Part shown: positions 10,542 to 21,268 of the stretch, in pieces
Layout of the letters: the number at the start of each line of letters is the position of its first letter
Position numbering within the stretch: the first letter of the stretch is position 1
DNA from: Pichia kudriavzevii
Taxonomy: Eukaryota; Ascomycota; Pichiomycetes; Pichiales; Pichiaceae
Direction of reading: 5' to 3'
Length of the DNA: 64,000 nt
Assembly: GCF_003054445.1 (NCBI RefSeq)
Contig: NC_042506.1
Coordinates: forward strand, 2,363,501-2,427,500
The notes under the pieces: model-generated
The model's input: only the letters and a program-made list of their open reading frames with translations
Told to the model about the DNA's origin: nothing
Database searches by the model: none
Translations under genes and position numbers: made by a program

Positions 10542-11999
10542 ATGACTGGAAACAATGTTGTCATTGACAATGGCCAGTATTCCATCAAGTTTGGAAGTAC
10601 AAGCCAGGAAAATCCTTATGTGGTGCCCAACTGTATAATAAGAACACAGGATAAAAGGATTCATCTAGGTGAAACCTTGAGTACTGCAAAATCAATAGCA
10701 GATTTGGCCCTAACGTCTGGTGGTTTGTCAAATATTACATTTCAGAGGCCAATTAGAAGTGGGCAATGCTACCAATGGAATCTTGAACATCAAATTTGGG
10801 ATGGTGCCTTTGTCAGTTCTAGAGTAGATTCGGGGAATGGCGATTTCTTGAATAATGCAAACTTATTGTATATTGAGTCTCCAATAACATTATCAAAGTT
10901 CCAAAACATGACTGACCAAATTTTGTTTGAAGAATATAATATTGGCGGTCTTGTAAGATCATCAGGACCAGCATTAGCACCATGGCTGGATGCGTTTGAC
11001 GATGACAATACATCGGCGAGTCAAGTAACTATAAAAGAAATCACCCATAATAAAATAGTTAAAACAGAGGAATCAAAAGAGGGAAACAGTAGTTACAAAA
11101 ATTTCCAGTTGGTGATCGACTCGGGGTTTGACTGCACATGGGTTGTGCCAGTAATATACGGGATCCCTTATTATCGAGCGATAAGAAAGTTACCAATTGC
11201 TGGCAAATTTCTGAACGGTTATTTACGTGAAGTGGTTTCGTTCAGACATTACAACATCTCTGAAGAACCTATTCTTGTTAATGCCATAAAGCACCAGACA
11301 TGTTATATTGCTACTGATTTCAACGAAACTTTGAATAAGCTCACAATGTTAAAAAAATATCCATCACAGTTGATTGATTCTGATTTGTCATTATCATATA
11401 TCCTGCCTAACAACAAGACAGATTTTCTTGGCTATTCAGTAGCTGACAAAACAAAATTATCCAAAACAGATTTACGAAATATTCAAAAAACGCTTGAGAA
11501 AAAAAGCTATAGAGACAATGGAAATGAAAGTGATTTTGATGATGATATTAACAATTCATATGATAATAACGGGTCAAACTCAGCTCAGTCATTGCTGTTA
11601 ACTGATGAACGTTTCATGATTCCTGAACTTTTATTTAGACCTCAACTATCAGGTGTTCATAAAGCGGGGCTTATCCAAACCATAAAATCTTCACTTGAAG
11701 CCGTACCGGAATTATTACAACCTTTGTTGGTGAACAACATAGTTTGTAGTGGAGGCACTTCTAACATCAAAGGATTCTCTGAAAGGATTCTTAAGGACTT
11801 GAATTCCGAGGTCCCAGTTGAAGCACAAACGAAAATAAGGGACTTCAGTCATATAACCAAGGATAGGAGTTTACTATCATGGTATGCGGGTAAATCGTTT
11901 TTTGATAAGGGAGGTTTTGGAAAGGTGAAAATGACAAGACAAGAATATTACGAATTTGGTGCCGAATACTCGCAAGAGAAATTTGGGTTCAAATTATGA
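10542..11999 (+). CDS. ARP6: ARP6, actin-related protein of the SWR1 complex
   Basis: Nuclear actin-related protein needed for SWR1-mediated exchange of H2A for H2A.Z. The 485-residue product starts with VVIDNGQYSIKFG, an actin phosphate-1-like loop, and carries FQLVIDSGFDCTWVVPV and GIPYYRAIRKL, both near-identical in pattern to yeast Arp6, plus NIVCSGGTSNIKGF near the C-terminus. An Asp/Asn-rich insert at about residues 325-350 makes it somewhat longer than the 438-residue yeast protein. The C-terminal TRQEYYEFGAEY pattern also matches the family. It is a single exon, with the ATG placed as in the orthologue. Confidence 0.93.
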   Translation: MTGNNVVIDNGQYSIKFGSTSQENPYVVPNCIIRTQDKRIHLGETLSTAKSIADLALTSGGLSNITFQRPIRSGQCYQWNLEHQIWDGAFVSSRVDSGNGDFLNNANLLYIESPITLSKFQNMTDQILFEEYNIGGLVRSSGPALAPWLDAFDDDNTSASQVTIKEITHNKIVKTEESKEGNSSYKNFQLVIDSGFDCTWVVPVIYGIPYYRAIRKLPIAGKFLNGYLREVVSFRHYNISEEPILVNAIKHQTCYIATDFNETLNKLTMLKKYPSQLIDSDLSLSYILPNNKTDFLGYSVADKTKLSKTDLRNIQKTLEKKSYRDNGNESDFDDDINNSYDNNGSNSAQSLLLTDERFMIPELLFRPQLSGVHKAGLIQTIKSSLEAVPELLQPLLVNNIVCSGGTSNIKGFSERILKDLNSEVPVEAQTKIRDFSHITKDRSLLSWYAGKSFFDKGGFGKVKMTRQEYYEFGAEYSQEKFGFKL

Positions 12000-12179
12000 T
12001 TTACAATTCAAAATGTCTAAATCGGCAAACAAAGATTGTATAAAGTGTCGTATATATTATGTATATTAATGAAACAAAAGTGGTCAAAACTAAAAAAAGG
12101 ATTATGTGGCAATGCACTACTTTTTGTACATGGAACCCTAAATATTAGTCCCATGAGATTCCAAAGAAAAAAAGATCTA

Positions 12180-14933
12180 CTAAACAAAGAACGTGGTAAT
12201 TCCATCCAGGAAAAATATTATTGAGAGTAAGGAGCCTGTCCATACCACCACAGTATGCCAAAGGGGTGCACTAGTATACCTGGATAACATAAAACAGATG
12301 CTAAAACCAGTTAAAATAACACTTAGGATCAAACAAATAATAGAGAAAAAAATCAAACCAATGACCGTATGGGTAAATTGTGGTTTACCTATATTTGATC
12401 CATTAAACAAGCTGGAAATTATAAAAGCACCAATTGATGAGGTTATCACGGAAAACATGATCATGGTTAAATAGAGAAATGAGAGACAATTGTCATGATC
12501 TCCTTTCAATAAAATGTCGCTTCTATTAGGCTTAAACCCAGATAAACCTGCAAAATCATCGTATTCAGTTTCAGAGTCGTCATATGTGTCATTATAGCGG
12601 TCATTGATGGAGCCAAATGAATACCTTTTGTTTTGACTGTTTAGCAGAGATCGCATTTCTGCTTTAGGAGCGTCGTGAACTCCTAGAATATTAAAATCCA
12701 GCCATTGTTTTAAGTTCCTTGCTTTTTTGACCCAGTTCAAAACCATACCTGCTTTATCATTGGAAAGCCACTCTAAACCACGATCATTATTATTTTCTAG
12801 ATATGAATCAACATGGGAAAACTTGTTTTCATTATAACTAAAAAATCGTGTCAACCAACTAAATATGCCACCACCACCATTACTTGAATCCACATACACG
12901 TAAAATGCATTTTCATCTCCTCCATAGTCAGAGCCATTATCAAACTCATTCCAATAGCCAGGCTTTTGAGGCACTATGTCATTACTGTTTAGTAAAATAC
13001 CATCTGACACACTGGAATTATCACTGGTTTTAGGATTATGGACACCAAGGTCAATTGCTCCTTGAGATTTTGCCCGAAGTTCAGGCAATATTCTGATCTC
13101 AGCTTCCAAGGCGCCATGCCATGGTGCTATAAATAATAGCATCTGTGCGTCAGAAATATGCACGTCACCATCTTCTTGAATTAGCTGATAAATCAGAAAG
13201 TTGTTCAAAGAAAAATTTAAGTTATCGACACGATAAACCAAATAAGAATCTATTAGTAATTTAATATTCTCGGGAAAGGATTGTTCAGGTAAATCATAGT
13301 TAATCTCTAAAATAGCATGTGGAAATTTATAAACATTTTTACTCTCTTTCCCACTTTCTTTTGTAGTTGTTATGCTAATATCCCATTCTAAAGAAATAAA
13401 GAAGTTGATTTTCTCGTTGTCATCAAGATTGATATAACGCAACTTCTTTGAAGATACACTGGCCAATGGTTCGACCTTGTTATCAATGACCCAGTCAATT
13501 GATAACTGAGAGAGTTGTTTATTTCCTGGTAACTTGGAATCACTCCAAAGTTGGTAAAGTTCTTTTTTTCGTTCCTCGTTACTTTTACCATTATCTAAAG
13601 GGAACATTGTATCAACCATTATTTCATTCAATGCAGAGATAGTAAACTGCCTTAAGCCACCAACAGGAGTTACTAAAACTGGATAGGATAATAAATTGGA
13701 ATTAACGTTAAGTTTGGTGTTAGAGACTATAATTTGAGAATATGGAGAGGCACAAAAAACGTTTAGATTTTCATTAGAATCAACTTTAACGTCAAAGTCG
13801 TCCAAGCTAGTCGTCTGGACAAACTTCAAATTTGACTTATTATTAAGCCACACGGATACTGAATCTGTTTCAGGGCAGAATTCCTCGTTTGAAATTACAG
13901 TTTCTTTCTTTCCAAAAAATTCATCATTAGATGTTTTCCTTTGATGACTATTATTTGGTTTAATTTTAGTCCCTTCAGCTTCGCCGCTTAAGTTTAAACT
14001 CGATCTTGTACTTTTCAATCGTGTGTCATGAGCGAAAGGAGTTTCATCGGTAATTAGTTTAAACTCGGAAGTGAGTAAAAATTTGATTTGATCCAAATTA
14101 TCATTATGAACCCAAAACTGAAAAGATCTTGGACCTTTCCTTTTTGAAATAACGTCGAAAGTGGTTGATTTCGGAAACAGCTGTTCATTCCTCTCCGAGT
14201 TTTTGATGCCATAACTACTTGTTGTTAAATTTAAGGTGTCGATTGTTGCCGTCGAGTTTTGACGGTCTCTAGGTTGCTGGTTCGGCTGCAGCTTCTGTGC
14301 CGGAGCTTTATTAAAATTTTTCAAGAAGGTATCTAAAAATTCATAGAGTAATGTAGTTTCATATGTGAGATCATTCAAATTCAGATGAACAAACGACTTG
14401 GGGTTTTCTGTAAGGCATTTATTTTTGATTTTACTAACAAAAGCTTCTTTTTGAGAGTACATTGAATGCTTTAAAAATTTCTTTAACAATTTTTTTATGG
14501 CAATTTTTTGTAAAAGGATAAATCGTGATAAGTCCTGTAACTCTTTTGTTATTAAATCTAGTTCTCTGTGAAACGCCAACAACTTTCTCTCCCTTATACG
14601 TTTAGACACTTTTGTAACAGGTTCAACATCGCCATTTGATTCAATGAACATATTACATTGGCGTTTCAAGGCCATTAAACGTCTTGATATCTCTCCTACC
14701 TTGGAAAAAACAAATAGAGAAACAAAATCCACTTGATCCTGAAAGCTCTTGTAAAGTTTTTTCAACAGTTTCTTTTGACTTGCTGTTAGAGAATGATCAG
14801 ACGAGTCACTAGACGAAGAATCATCGACTTCAGAAGTTGCATCCCTGATCAGGGATTTCAACAAATTGTAATCAATGTTATAGTTCTTCCATCTTGAAAC
14901 TGACCGCTGGTTGAACTCTATGCCAAACTTCAT
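12180..14933 (-). CDS. VTC5: SPX-domain membrane protein, VTC5-like
   Basis: Member of the vacuolar transporter chaperone family, which makes and moves polyphosphate at the vacuole. An SPX domain occupies residues 1-190 (start MKFGIEF..RW..YNIDYNLLKSL), binding inositol pyrophosphates in the family. A VTC-type tunnel domain follows; it keeps the FWVHNDNL motif (compare KYWVHPDNL), but the Arg-rich catalytic strand of Vtc4 is not recognisable, so the domain is probably non-catalytic. Three hydrophobic segments at about 830-917 form the C-terminal DUF202-like anchor. At 917 residues it is longer than Vtc2, Vtc3 or Vtc4 and nearer Vtc5, a regulator of the VTC core complex. A divergent Vtc2/3 remains possible. 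It is convergent with ARP6, about 180 bp apart. Confidence 0.65.
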   Translation of the reverse strand: MKFGIEFNQRSVSRWKNYNIDYNLLKSLIRDATSEVDDSSSSDSSDHSLTASQKKLLKKLYKSFQDQVDFVSLFVFSKVGEISRRLMALKRQCNMFIESNGDVEPVTKVSKRIRERKLLAFHRELDLITKELQDLSRFILLQKIAIKKLLKKFLKHSMYSQKEAFVSKIKNKCLTENPKSFVHLNLNDLTYETTLLYEFLDTFLKNFNKAPAQKLQPNQQPRDRQNSTATIDTLNLTTSSYGIKNSERNEQLFPKSTTFDVISKRKGPRSFQFWVHNDNLDQIKFLLTSEFKLITDETPFAHDTRLKSTRSSLNLSGEAEGTKIKPNNSHQRKTSNDEFFGKKETVISNEEFCPETDSVSVWLNNKSNLKFVQTTSLDDFDVKVDSNENLNVFCASPYSQIIVSNTKLNVNSNLLSYPVLVTPVGGLRQFTISALNEIMVDTMFPLDNGKSNEERKKELYQLWSDSKLPGNKQLSQLSIDWVIDNKVEPLASVSSKKLRYINLDDNEKINFFISLEWDISITTTKESGKESKNVYKFPHAILEINYDLPEQSFPENIKLLIDSYLVYRVDNLNFSLNNFLIYQLIQEDGDVHISDAQMLLFIAPWHGALEAEIRILPELRAKSQGAIDLGVHNPKTSDNSSVSDGILLNSNDIVPQKPGYWNEFDNGSDYGGDENAFYVYVDSSNGGGGIFSWLTRFFSYNENKFSHVDSYLENNNDRGLEWLSNDKAGMVLNWVKKARNLKQWLDFNILGVHDAPKAEMRSLLNSQNKRYSFGSINDRYNDTYDDSETEYDDFAGLSGFKPNRSDILLKGDHDNCLSFLYLTMIMFSVITSSIGAFIISSLFNGSNIGKPQFTHTVIGLIFFSIICLILSVILTGFSICFMLSRYTSAPLWHTVVVWTGSLLSIIFFLDGITTFFV

Positions 14934-15789
14934 ATTCTGCTTGACACTGTTGTTAAGCCAATAAAAGAAATGTTTTTTAAAGAAGGGGTCCAGGTACTTG
15001 AAAGAAAAAAAAGGCTTAGTTCGGAAAACAGGGGGTGAGAAATTGAATCAACGATGAATTAAATGAACAGTTTTATACGTCAGATGAAATCTCTATACTC
15101 AATAAATCGCACCAACTTTTAACCTAGAGGTCCTCCAAATGTGAACGGTTGCTAATGGGTTGTTCCTGGTTGAAAAAAAGAAACAGTGGGGCCCTCTCGT
15201 AACAAAAGACGCCATTTAATTAGATAAGCCCACGAGGGCAGCGAGAACAATAGCAATTTGTTCTTCTCAGTAAGAATTCACGGAAAATCTGGAAACTTTT
15301 AAGGTGATGAATTAACAGCGTGCGATTAAAATCGCTAGCTGCCACCACCTGATTGGGAGCAGAGTCAATAATAGTAATTGAATGGAACATTGCTCAAAGT
15401 ATACCAAAGACTTGTCTTTTACGACACTGACAGGCATTTATAGTAGCTACCCAAAATATTATCAAAAATGATTGAGATGGAAATGCCAGGCACTTGTAGC
15501 CAATGCTTCTCTTTCCTATTGGAAGATTGCTTTCTAGCCCTCCATGTTTTCTTCACATCTCCTTACATCAGTATCAATATAATCTAATTGAACCCACCAT
15601 ATACCATGTTTTCTCTTCCAAATCCCATCCAAGAAATTTAGGGCAAGCAAACAAAAAAGTTCAAGTCTGCTTTAAAGACGTTCTTGACAGTGGGTGTATT
15701 ATCAACCGAAAATAACCCCTACCAAACTTCAAAGGCAAGTATTGATATGTTCACCAATATGACCCTTATAGACCCAGCGTTACCGGACA
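14934..15789. other. Gene-free region upstream of the VTC5-like gene
   Basis: About 0.85 kb between the start of the SPX gene and the remains of the permease. It should hold the SPX-gene promoter. It has no CACGTG (Pho4 core) that I can see and no convincing ORF; the 70-codon open stretch at 15503-15715 has no family features. A GTGATGA and a CTGA near 15303-15355 resemble snoRNA boxes, but the pairing around them is absent. Confidence 0.4.
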
Positions 15790-17043
15790 TAACAGTGAAA
15801 ACTAGTTCACTGGCGTCTCTATTTTTCTAAGCCAATGCATTTCGGAACCTTACATGTGCCCAACAGATAGACATCCACGCATATAGTGATAATAATCCGT
15901 ATAGTGCCATCATCCTGGAAAAAAACCTCTGCTTGGTGTGGAGTGGCCTCTCGGAACTCTAGCAATGCTACAATCATTGACGACGTAATGCCAATCAAAG
16001 ACCAACCTGTTTTATCGATATAACCAAATATTTGAGGGACAAATCCTTGGTAAGTTAATGTTACAAAAGTTCTTGAAGCAGCAAAAACAAAAGAGTTGGC
16101 AAATAACAAGAGCGCAACAAGAATGGCAGCATTTATTACAGAGGGAAATAGAGTTATACCTGCATCTCTAACAGCAATAACAAATGGTGACGCCTCGGCG
16201 CCTTTGATATTTCCTATTAATCACGGGTGATTGTATGGCACTAATAAGCCCCTAGTTGCTAACGAAACCAGGCAGAACATAGTAATTTCTCTAAGTACTT
16301 GTTTGGTGGCTTTTGGTAACGTCTCCTTATGGTTTGCTGTCTCAGCAGAAGTCAGGCCAACCAATTTAGTACCTGAAAATGAAATTGTTGTGGTAACGAA
16401 AACCGAAGAAAAACCATGGAAGCCGTTTTTGAATGCTCAAATTCATGCCAAAATTTACCTCCAATATATTTTCTCTTTAATCCAGTACCACCAACATCTA
16501 TTCTGATACACAGAATACAGAAACCAGTAACTGCAACAATTTTAGTAGCTGAAAAAAAAGCTCCACTTCGGCAAATCCCCCAGCATCAAATAAATTAATG
16601 GTAGCAATAAAAATATTAAATATGGCAACTCAAACAGCGGGATTTGTTTTATGGTCCCACTAACCCAGAGTTAGTGAGCATTCTACCAACTCAAGTGGCA
16701 AAGCAACCAACCTTTGCAAAAGGTAATTTTATGATACACAAAACGCACATGCTGAAGAAGTAAACCTGGTGTTTAAAGACAAAAAGGATCTAGAAGCTGG
16801 AAGAGTAACCATCAATTCACTGAGAGCTTGAATTGATATAAGTATCGTCGTACTAGCTAGAGAGTCACAAAGAATGAAAGATCCAGGACCGCTTAAGTCT
16901 AACGCAGTGCCGGACCCAACAAACAAACCAGTACCAATAGAACCGCCAATTGCTATCATCTGAATCTGCCTGTTCTTCAAATTTTGTTGTAGTCCTGAAC
17001 GTCTAATGCGTTCAAATCCAAAATCTGCGATTTTTCTTACCAT
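15790..17043 (-). pseudogene. Decayed amino-acid permease (yeast AAT family)
   Basis: Two separated minus-strand pieces match opposite ends of a fungal amino-acid/H+ symporter of the Gap1/Agp1 type. The N-terminal piece (16729-17043) has LKNRQIQMIAIGGSIGTGLF and VGSGTAL, the first transmembrane hairpin and substrate-binding loop. The C-terminal piece (about 15819-16210) has FANSFVFAASRTFVTL, GYIDKTGWSL and a following hydrophobic helix. Between and after them the frame is interrupted repeatedly and the total span (about 1.25 kb) is too short for the usual 500-600 residues, so internal sequence has been lost. It is almost certainly non-functional. Enough resemblance survives at both ends to suggest relatively recent decay, which is inference. 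Parent copies probably exist elsewhere in the genome. Confidence 0.88.
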
Positions 17044-18230
17044 ATTTGTACCGTTGTGAAAAGATCTAAAGCTGGGCAGTAATCCACATCAGAATCCCGA
17101 GAACCCCTTAGTTCTACTGTGATCAAAGATATAGTTCTTTGGTTCCAATTTTGAAAAACAGGTGGTAGAGATGCCAGTTTTCTCCTTGCCACCGATATGA
17201 ATGGGAGACACGGCCATGTTATCTTTAGTAAATATTGACATTTAATCTTAAAAAACTTAAGTAACTACGGTGTATTTTTCGGAAATTATTGGTAAATGCC
17301 TCTCTTTTATGTTCACTCGATTTGATGTAATAAGATGATCCCCATGTAAAACCCAAAATTGAGAGTAAATGTGAATTTCAAAACATGGCCTGGTGCTCTG
17401 ATTTATATCTAGATATTTAAATATAGACTAAGGATAAATATCTAGAAGATTCATAAATTTTATTGCAAAAAACAGTCAAAACATTTATGCATATGCATAA
17501 GATAACAGAATTTCCTATTTAGGAAGTGAGGATTTTTTTTTTTGCCTAAAAACATGCTGAACTTGTTCTATTCTTTACGACAGATGATCTGTGATCGAAT
17601 TAAGAATTCATGGTTTCCTAAGACTGCTTGACAATGCTATAGTATACTCCTAAAATCTATTCCGCTTTTGAAGGGTAAATGCAGGTAAATTGCTTTGGGA
17701 AATTACAAGCTACATGGCACAGTCTATTGTTAATCCTTTTGAATATTATTGGACTGAAGTTACGGATTTAATTGACCGTGAATATAGAAATTGCACTTTT
17801 TGCCAATTATGATAAAGGAGTCAAACTTAAAGAAACTTATGTGCCATAGCAATACAATGTTTTTTGGAACTTTGCACAGCTTTCATCCGAATGCTGTTAT
17901 GTCCCTCTAAAGAATAGAAAATGGAATAAAAAACAAATATTAATTTGAGCGAAGCCAACCATGTCGCAAAACACATGTAGCTCAGCATGAATAGGTAGAT
18001 GGTAAAAGACTCTTTTCTTTATCCGTTAAAGCCTGGTCTTAAAAGACAATATTAATGGATAATGGTTGACGCTATTATTTACTCAGTTTTGTGACACATC
18101 AGGAAAAGTTTAACTGAGCTTGTCGGAGATATTTCAAAAAAACTTATATTAATAGGGCCATTATTTTCAAGGCTCACACGTCAATGCTGGTTTTTTTTTC
18201 TTCCCAATATAAATACTTGTATCAACCACT
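17044..18230. other. 1.2 kb gene-free region
   Basis: This would hold the former permease promoter on the left and the promoter of the orphan ORF on the right. The sequence is AT-rich with short poly(T) runs (for example near 17531-17541 and 18191-18199) and no ORF, tRNA or recognisable element. I see nothing further. Confidence 0.45.
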
Positions 18231-19526
18231 ATGCAAAACGGAACTGCTTTAGCAGATCTAATTCGACTGAGCAGTCGATTAATGGCTAGTCAAGACACTA
18301 AAATTGAAGAAGAAAGTAATACCAAATTGTGTGGTGGCTTTTATGAAAATGCAGGCCAAGAAAATGATTATGATCAAAAAACAAGCTTAGAAGATCAGGA
18401 AAAAAGTCTTACAAACTATTTGTATACTTTTATTAAATCACAAGCAACAATTGCTCTCGATGAACCTGGTTTGATTAGAGATGACGATGAGAGTATATAT
18501 GAAGATGAAGATTCGGAGACTAAGACGATCTTTCGTTCTTCCTCATATGATGAATTGGTTGAACAATCTGTATTTAGCACGTTTAACGAAAACAACACAG
18601 ATGAATCCTTTCATAGTTTTCGATCAGATGATTTTTGTGATATGGACTCTGAGCAAAAACGTGAAAACACGAAACAGCTTGCAAATTCTAATAGCAATGT
18701 GTTACCACCGAAGTTGGTTATAAAAGAGTATCAGGAAGATAAAAAAAATGAATATATGTACTTGTCTATTGGTAGTGGAGAAAGTGTGCAATTTGATGAT
18801 GTGATCCTTGATGATATCATATGCGATTGTTCCTCGTCAAATTCTGAAAAAGGTGAAACGAAGGAACATGATGATTTTACAAGTTTGACTTCTGAGTCAG
18901 AAATTCAGAAGATAGTTGATACAATAGTTATGAAGCTGAAGCTTCAATTGGAGCCAAAACTTAGAAAACTTTCCAAAGAGGCTGAAAAGTATTCCATTAT
19001 CAAACAAATATACAATTTGCCCAGTATTTCTAATATCAACGAAGAAATCAAAAAAAACTTCAACCCCAAACCCAAATCCTACTCCCTCGAGTTTCATGAT
19101 GATGTTATTCGAGAAATGGTTGGAAGAGAAATTTCGGAATATGGCAAGGTAAAGGATCCAAAAAAAGGAGGTTCATCTTTTCCTGTTATAAGCGCAAATG
19201 ATCAAGTGAAGCTCAATTTTAATAAATACAGGAAATTAGATCTCATAGTAGAGGAAGACGAAATTTCTCTAGATTCCGTTGTTGTAACATATAATCGTGA
19301 CAAGGACAGGAGGAAAATAAAGGATATTGAGAGTGATAAGCTGATAAATATACTTCGGGAACTTAGGCGTGGAACCTTCCCCGATCTCAACAAAGTCAAC
19401 AATTTAGTTTCTTTGTTCGAAGGATGTAAGGATTCATCCCTTGAGCCCAAGTCTGTAAACACGTTAAGCAACAAAGATCTGAAACAGGAAATCTTAAAAG
19501 AGCTACATACCCGTAATATTATTTAA
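18231..19526 (+). CDS. Hypothetical acidic protein, 431 residues
   Basis: A complete ATG-to-TAA frame with yeast-like codon use. The product is strongly acidic and serine-rich in its first half, with DDDESIYEDEDSE near residues 83-95, and looks disordered. The second half is more ordered in appearance: a Lys/Leu helix region around 235-260 (IVMKLKLQLEPKLRKLSKEA) and a basic/acidic C-terminus ending in KELHTRNII. No signal peptide, membrane segment or catalytic motif is visible and I do not recognise a family. It sits between a decayed permease and POB3 in the least conserved part of the window, so it may be a fast-evolving or lineage-restricted gene. A TATA-like AATATAAATA lies about 20-30 bp before the ATG. 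Confidence 0.7.
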   Translation: MQNGTALADLIRLSSRLMASQDTKIEEESNTKLCGGFYENAGQENDYDQKTSLEDQEKSLTNYLYTFIKSQATIALDEPGLIRDDDESIYEDEDSETKTIFRSSSYDELVEQSVFSTFNENNTDESFHSFRSDDFCDMDSEQKRENTKQLANSNSNVLPPKLVIKEYQEDKKNEYMYLSIGSGESVQFDDVILDDIICDCSSSNSEKGETKEHDDFTSLTSESEIQKIVDTIVMKLKLQLEPKLRKLSKEAEKYSIIKQIYNLPSISNINEEIKKNFNPKPKSYSLEFHDDVIREMVGREISEYGKVKDPKKGGSSFPVISANDQVKLNFNKYRKLDLIVEEDEISLDSVVVTYNRDKDRRKIKDIESDKLINILRELRRGTFPDLNKVNNLVSLFEGCKDSSLEPKSVNTLSNKDLKQEILKELHTRNII

Positions 19527-19630
19527 TAACCTATGAGAATAATCTAATTAATCGAAAACAAAACAATTTTTGAAAGAGTATAAACGTATTTTACAGTACT
19601 ATAGAAAAGACGGCCTTATACAGAAAAGGC

Positions 19631-21268
19631 CTAATCATCTTTCTTTTGTTTCTTCTTCTCCGGTTCCTCGTTACCGCTTGCAGCATCTGAATTGTATTCT
19701 TCATCCACATCAGAATCATCGGAACTTGCGCCTTCGAAATCTTCATCTGGTGACTCTTCGTCAGCAGAGCCCAAATCAGCTTCACCATCGGATTCAGCCA
19801 TTGCATTAGCCAGCATTTCCTGTGCAATTTTTTCATCGTTTCTAACCTTCAAGTTCTTAGATCTGAAAAAGGATTCAAGTAGAGGCTGTTCTGCTCTGTC
19901 TATATTACCGAAATTGTGTGTTGGGCCTCCATTTATGGTACTAATCTCCATATCAAAAGTCTTTTGCGCTGAACCTTGGCCTACTCTCGAGAAGGTGATT
20001 GTTCCCACTTCAGAGTAAGGGATCAAAACGGTAGGTTTAGTTAAAAATAAAGCACATTTTTCCAATGCATACAAGTGACCTTCATTAGCCTTCAGTGAAC
20101 ATGAAATGCCTGGTAGGCCATCCTTAGATTGATAAGTACCAGGCTGAACAACTCTACGTTCAGAAAAGCCTTTGAATAAGTTTGACAGTACCAGATGAGT
20201 GGATGAACTGTATGCTTTGTTGATCTTACCCTTGAATTTTTCTTCAAATTCTTCATCGTCAATATTTAATTCAACCTCTATTTCTTCTTGTTCGTCAAAT
20301 TGTAAAGTCAAAAACGTGTATTTTGTTTGACCTTGTCTTAATGGCGGGTTAACTTGAAGAATCAACAAATGATGCATACCGTCCAATTTAGGAAGTGAGA
20401 AAATTCTTTGAATTTGAGTGTATTGAAGCTTATAATCATATGTCTTTCCTCTCAAACGTAAGAAATTCTCATACATATCGATATCATAACGACCTCTGGG
20501 TGTTAAGAACAAGACTTCTGCAAATGAAACCATAACTTTACCGACAACTTGAGTGATATCTGCCTTAGTTTTCAATTCCTCCACAAACAACTCCGCCTTA
20601 GATTTCAGCTTTCTCTCTTTGATCGTTTGGACTTTATCTTCCCCCTCGTCGCCTTGTTGTTCTTCCTTCTTTGGAGCATCTTCTGGATTTCCAGCTTCAT
20701 CTATATCCATTTCATCATCACCAGGCTCCACAGTACCGGGAATATAAAACTTGATTTCTACTAACTCGTCACCTGTTCTCTCGATGGTACTGCCCTCGTG
20801 AATTAGATCCATCTCCACAGCAACTTCATTACGACCACTCAAGTTGGTGTTTGAAATTTCAGAATATGGGATTTCATAAGCCGGCTTATTTGCAATATTG
20901 AAAATGAGCTCATTTCTTGCCATTTGTATTTTACCCCAGTTCCAGCCCCTTAGAGCATGTTCTCTCGTCTCTAGCTGTATTTGGAAATTCTTTGATAGTT
21001 CATGCTTCAACCCTGTGGAATCACGCTCATCAAAGCCGTCCAGTATAACTACACCTTTGTTTTTCGTATCGATTCTGAGTTCATAGCCTCTAGAGCCCCT
21101 GGACCAGTAGCAACTGGAGAGTTCTTCGCTCGGCAACAAGAAAGGAGTGGTTTTAGTTGTAGATCCCGGAACAGACTGAGCTTTCCAACCTAAACCAGAA
21201 TCTGCAATCCTCATCCTACCTGGTAATTTGGATTGGTTAAGGTAAATTTTCTCATATTCGGAAGACAT
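19631..21268 (-). CDS. POB3: POB3, FACT histone chaperone subunit
   Basis: SSRP1/Pob3 subunit of FACT, which pairs with Spt16 to reorganise nucleosomes in transcription and replication. The product of 545 residues (yeast 552) starts YEKIYLNQSKLPGRMRIADS and shows LSSCYWSRGSRGYELRI and HALRGWNWGKIQMARNE of the N-terminal dimerisation domain, then the tandem PH-like middle domain that binds H3-H4, and an acidic tail. Like yeast Pob3 it lacks the HMG box of animal SSRP1. An in-frame ATG lies five codons further upstream, but MSSEYEKIYL at 21268 matches family starts better. It is divergent from SUB2, and an ACGCGT element lies 258 bp upstream of the start. Confidence 0.96.
   Translation of the reverse strand: MSSEYEKIYLNQSKLPGRMRIADSGLGWKAQSVPGSTTKTTPFLLPSEELSSCYWSRGSRGYELRIDTKNKGVVILDGFDERDSTGLKHELSKNFQIQLETREHALRGWNWGKIQMARNELIFNIANKPAYEIPYSEISNTNLSGRNEVAVEMDLIHEGSTIERTGDELVEIKFYIPGTVEPGDDEMDIDEAGNPEDAPKKEEQQGDEGEDKVQTIKERKLKSKAELFVEELKTKADITQVVGKVMVSFAEVLFLTPRGRYDIDMYENFLRLRGKTYDYKLQYTQIQRIFSLPKLDGMHHLLILQVNPPLRQGQTKYTFLTLQFDEQEEIEVELNIDDEEFEEKFKGKINKAYSSSTHLVLSNLFKGFSERRVVQPGTYQSKDGLPGISCSLKANEGHLYALEKCALFLTKPTVLIPYSEVGTITFSRVGQGSAQKTFDMEISTINGGPTHNFGNIDRAEQPLLESFFRSKNLKVRNDEKIAQEMLANAMAESDGEADLGSADEESPDEDFEGASSDDSDVDEEYNSDAASGNEEPEKKKQKKDD

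Noticed and set aside
15303-15355. GTGATGA and CTGA resembling box C/D of a snoRNA
   Set aside because: The boxes are only about 45 nt apart and the flanks do not form a terminal stem.
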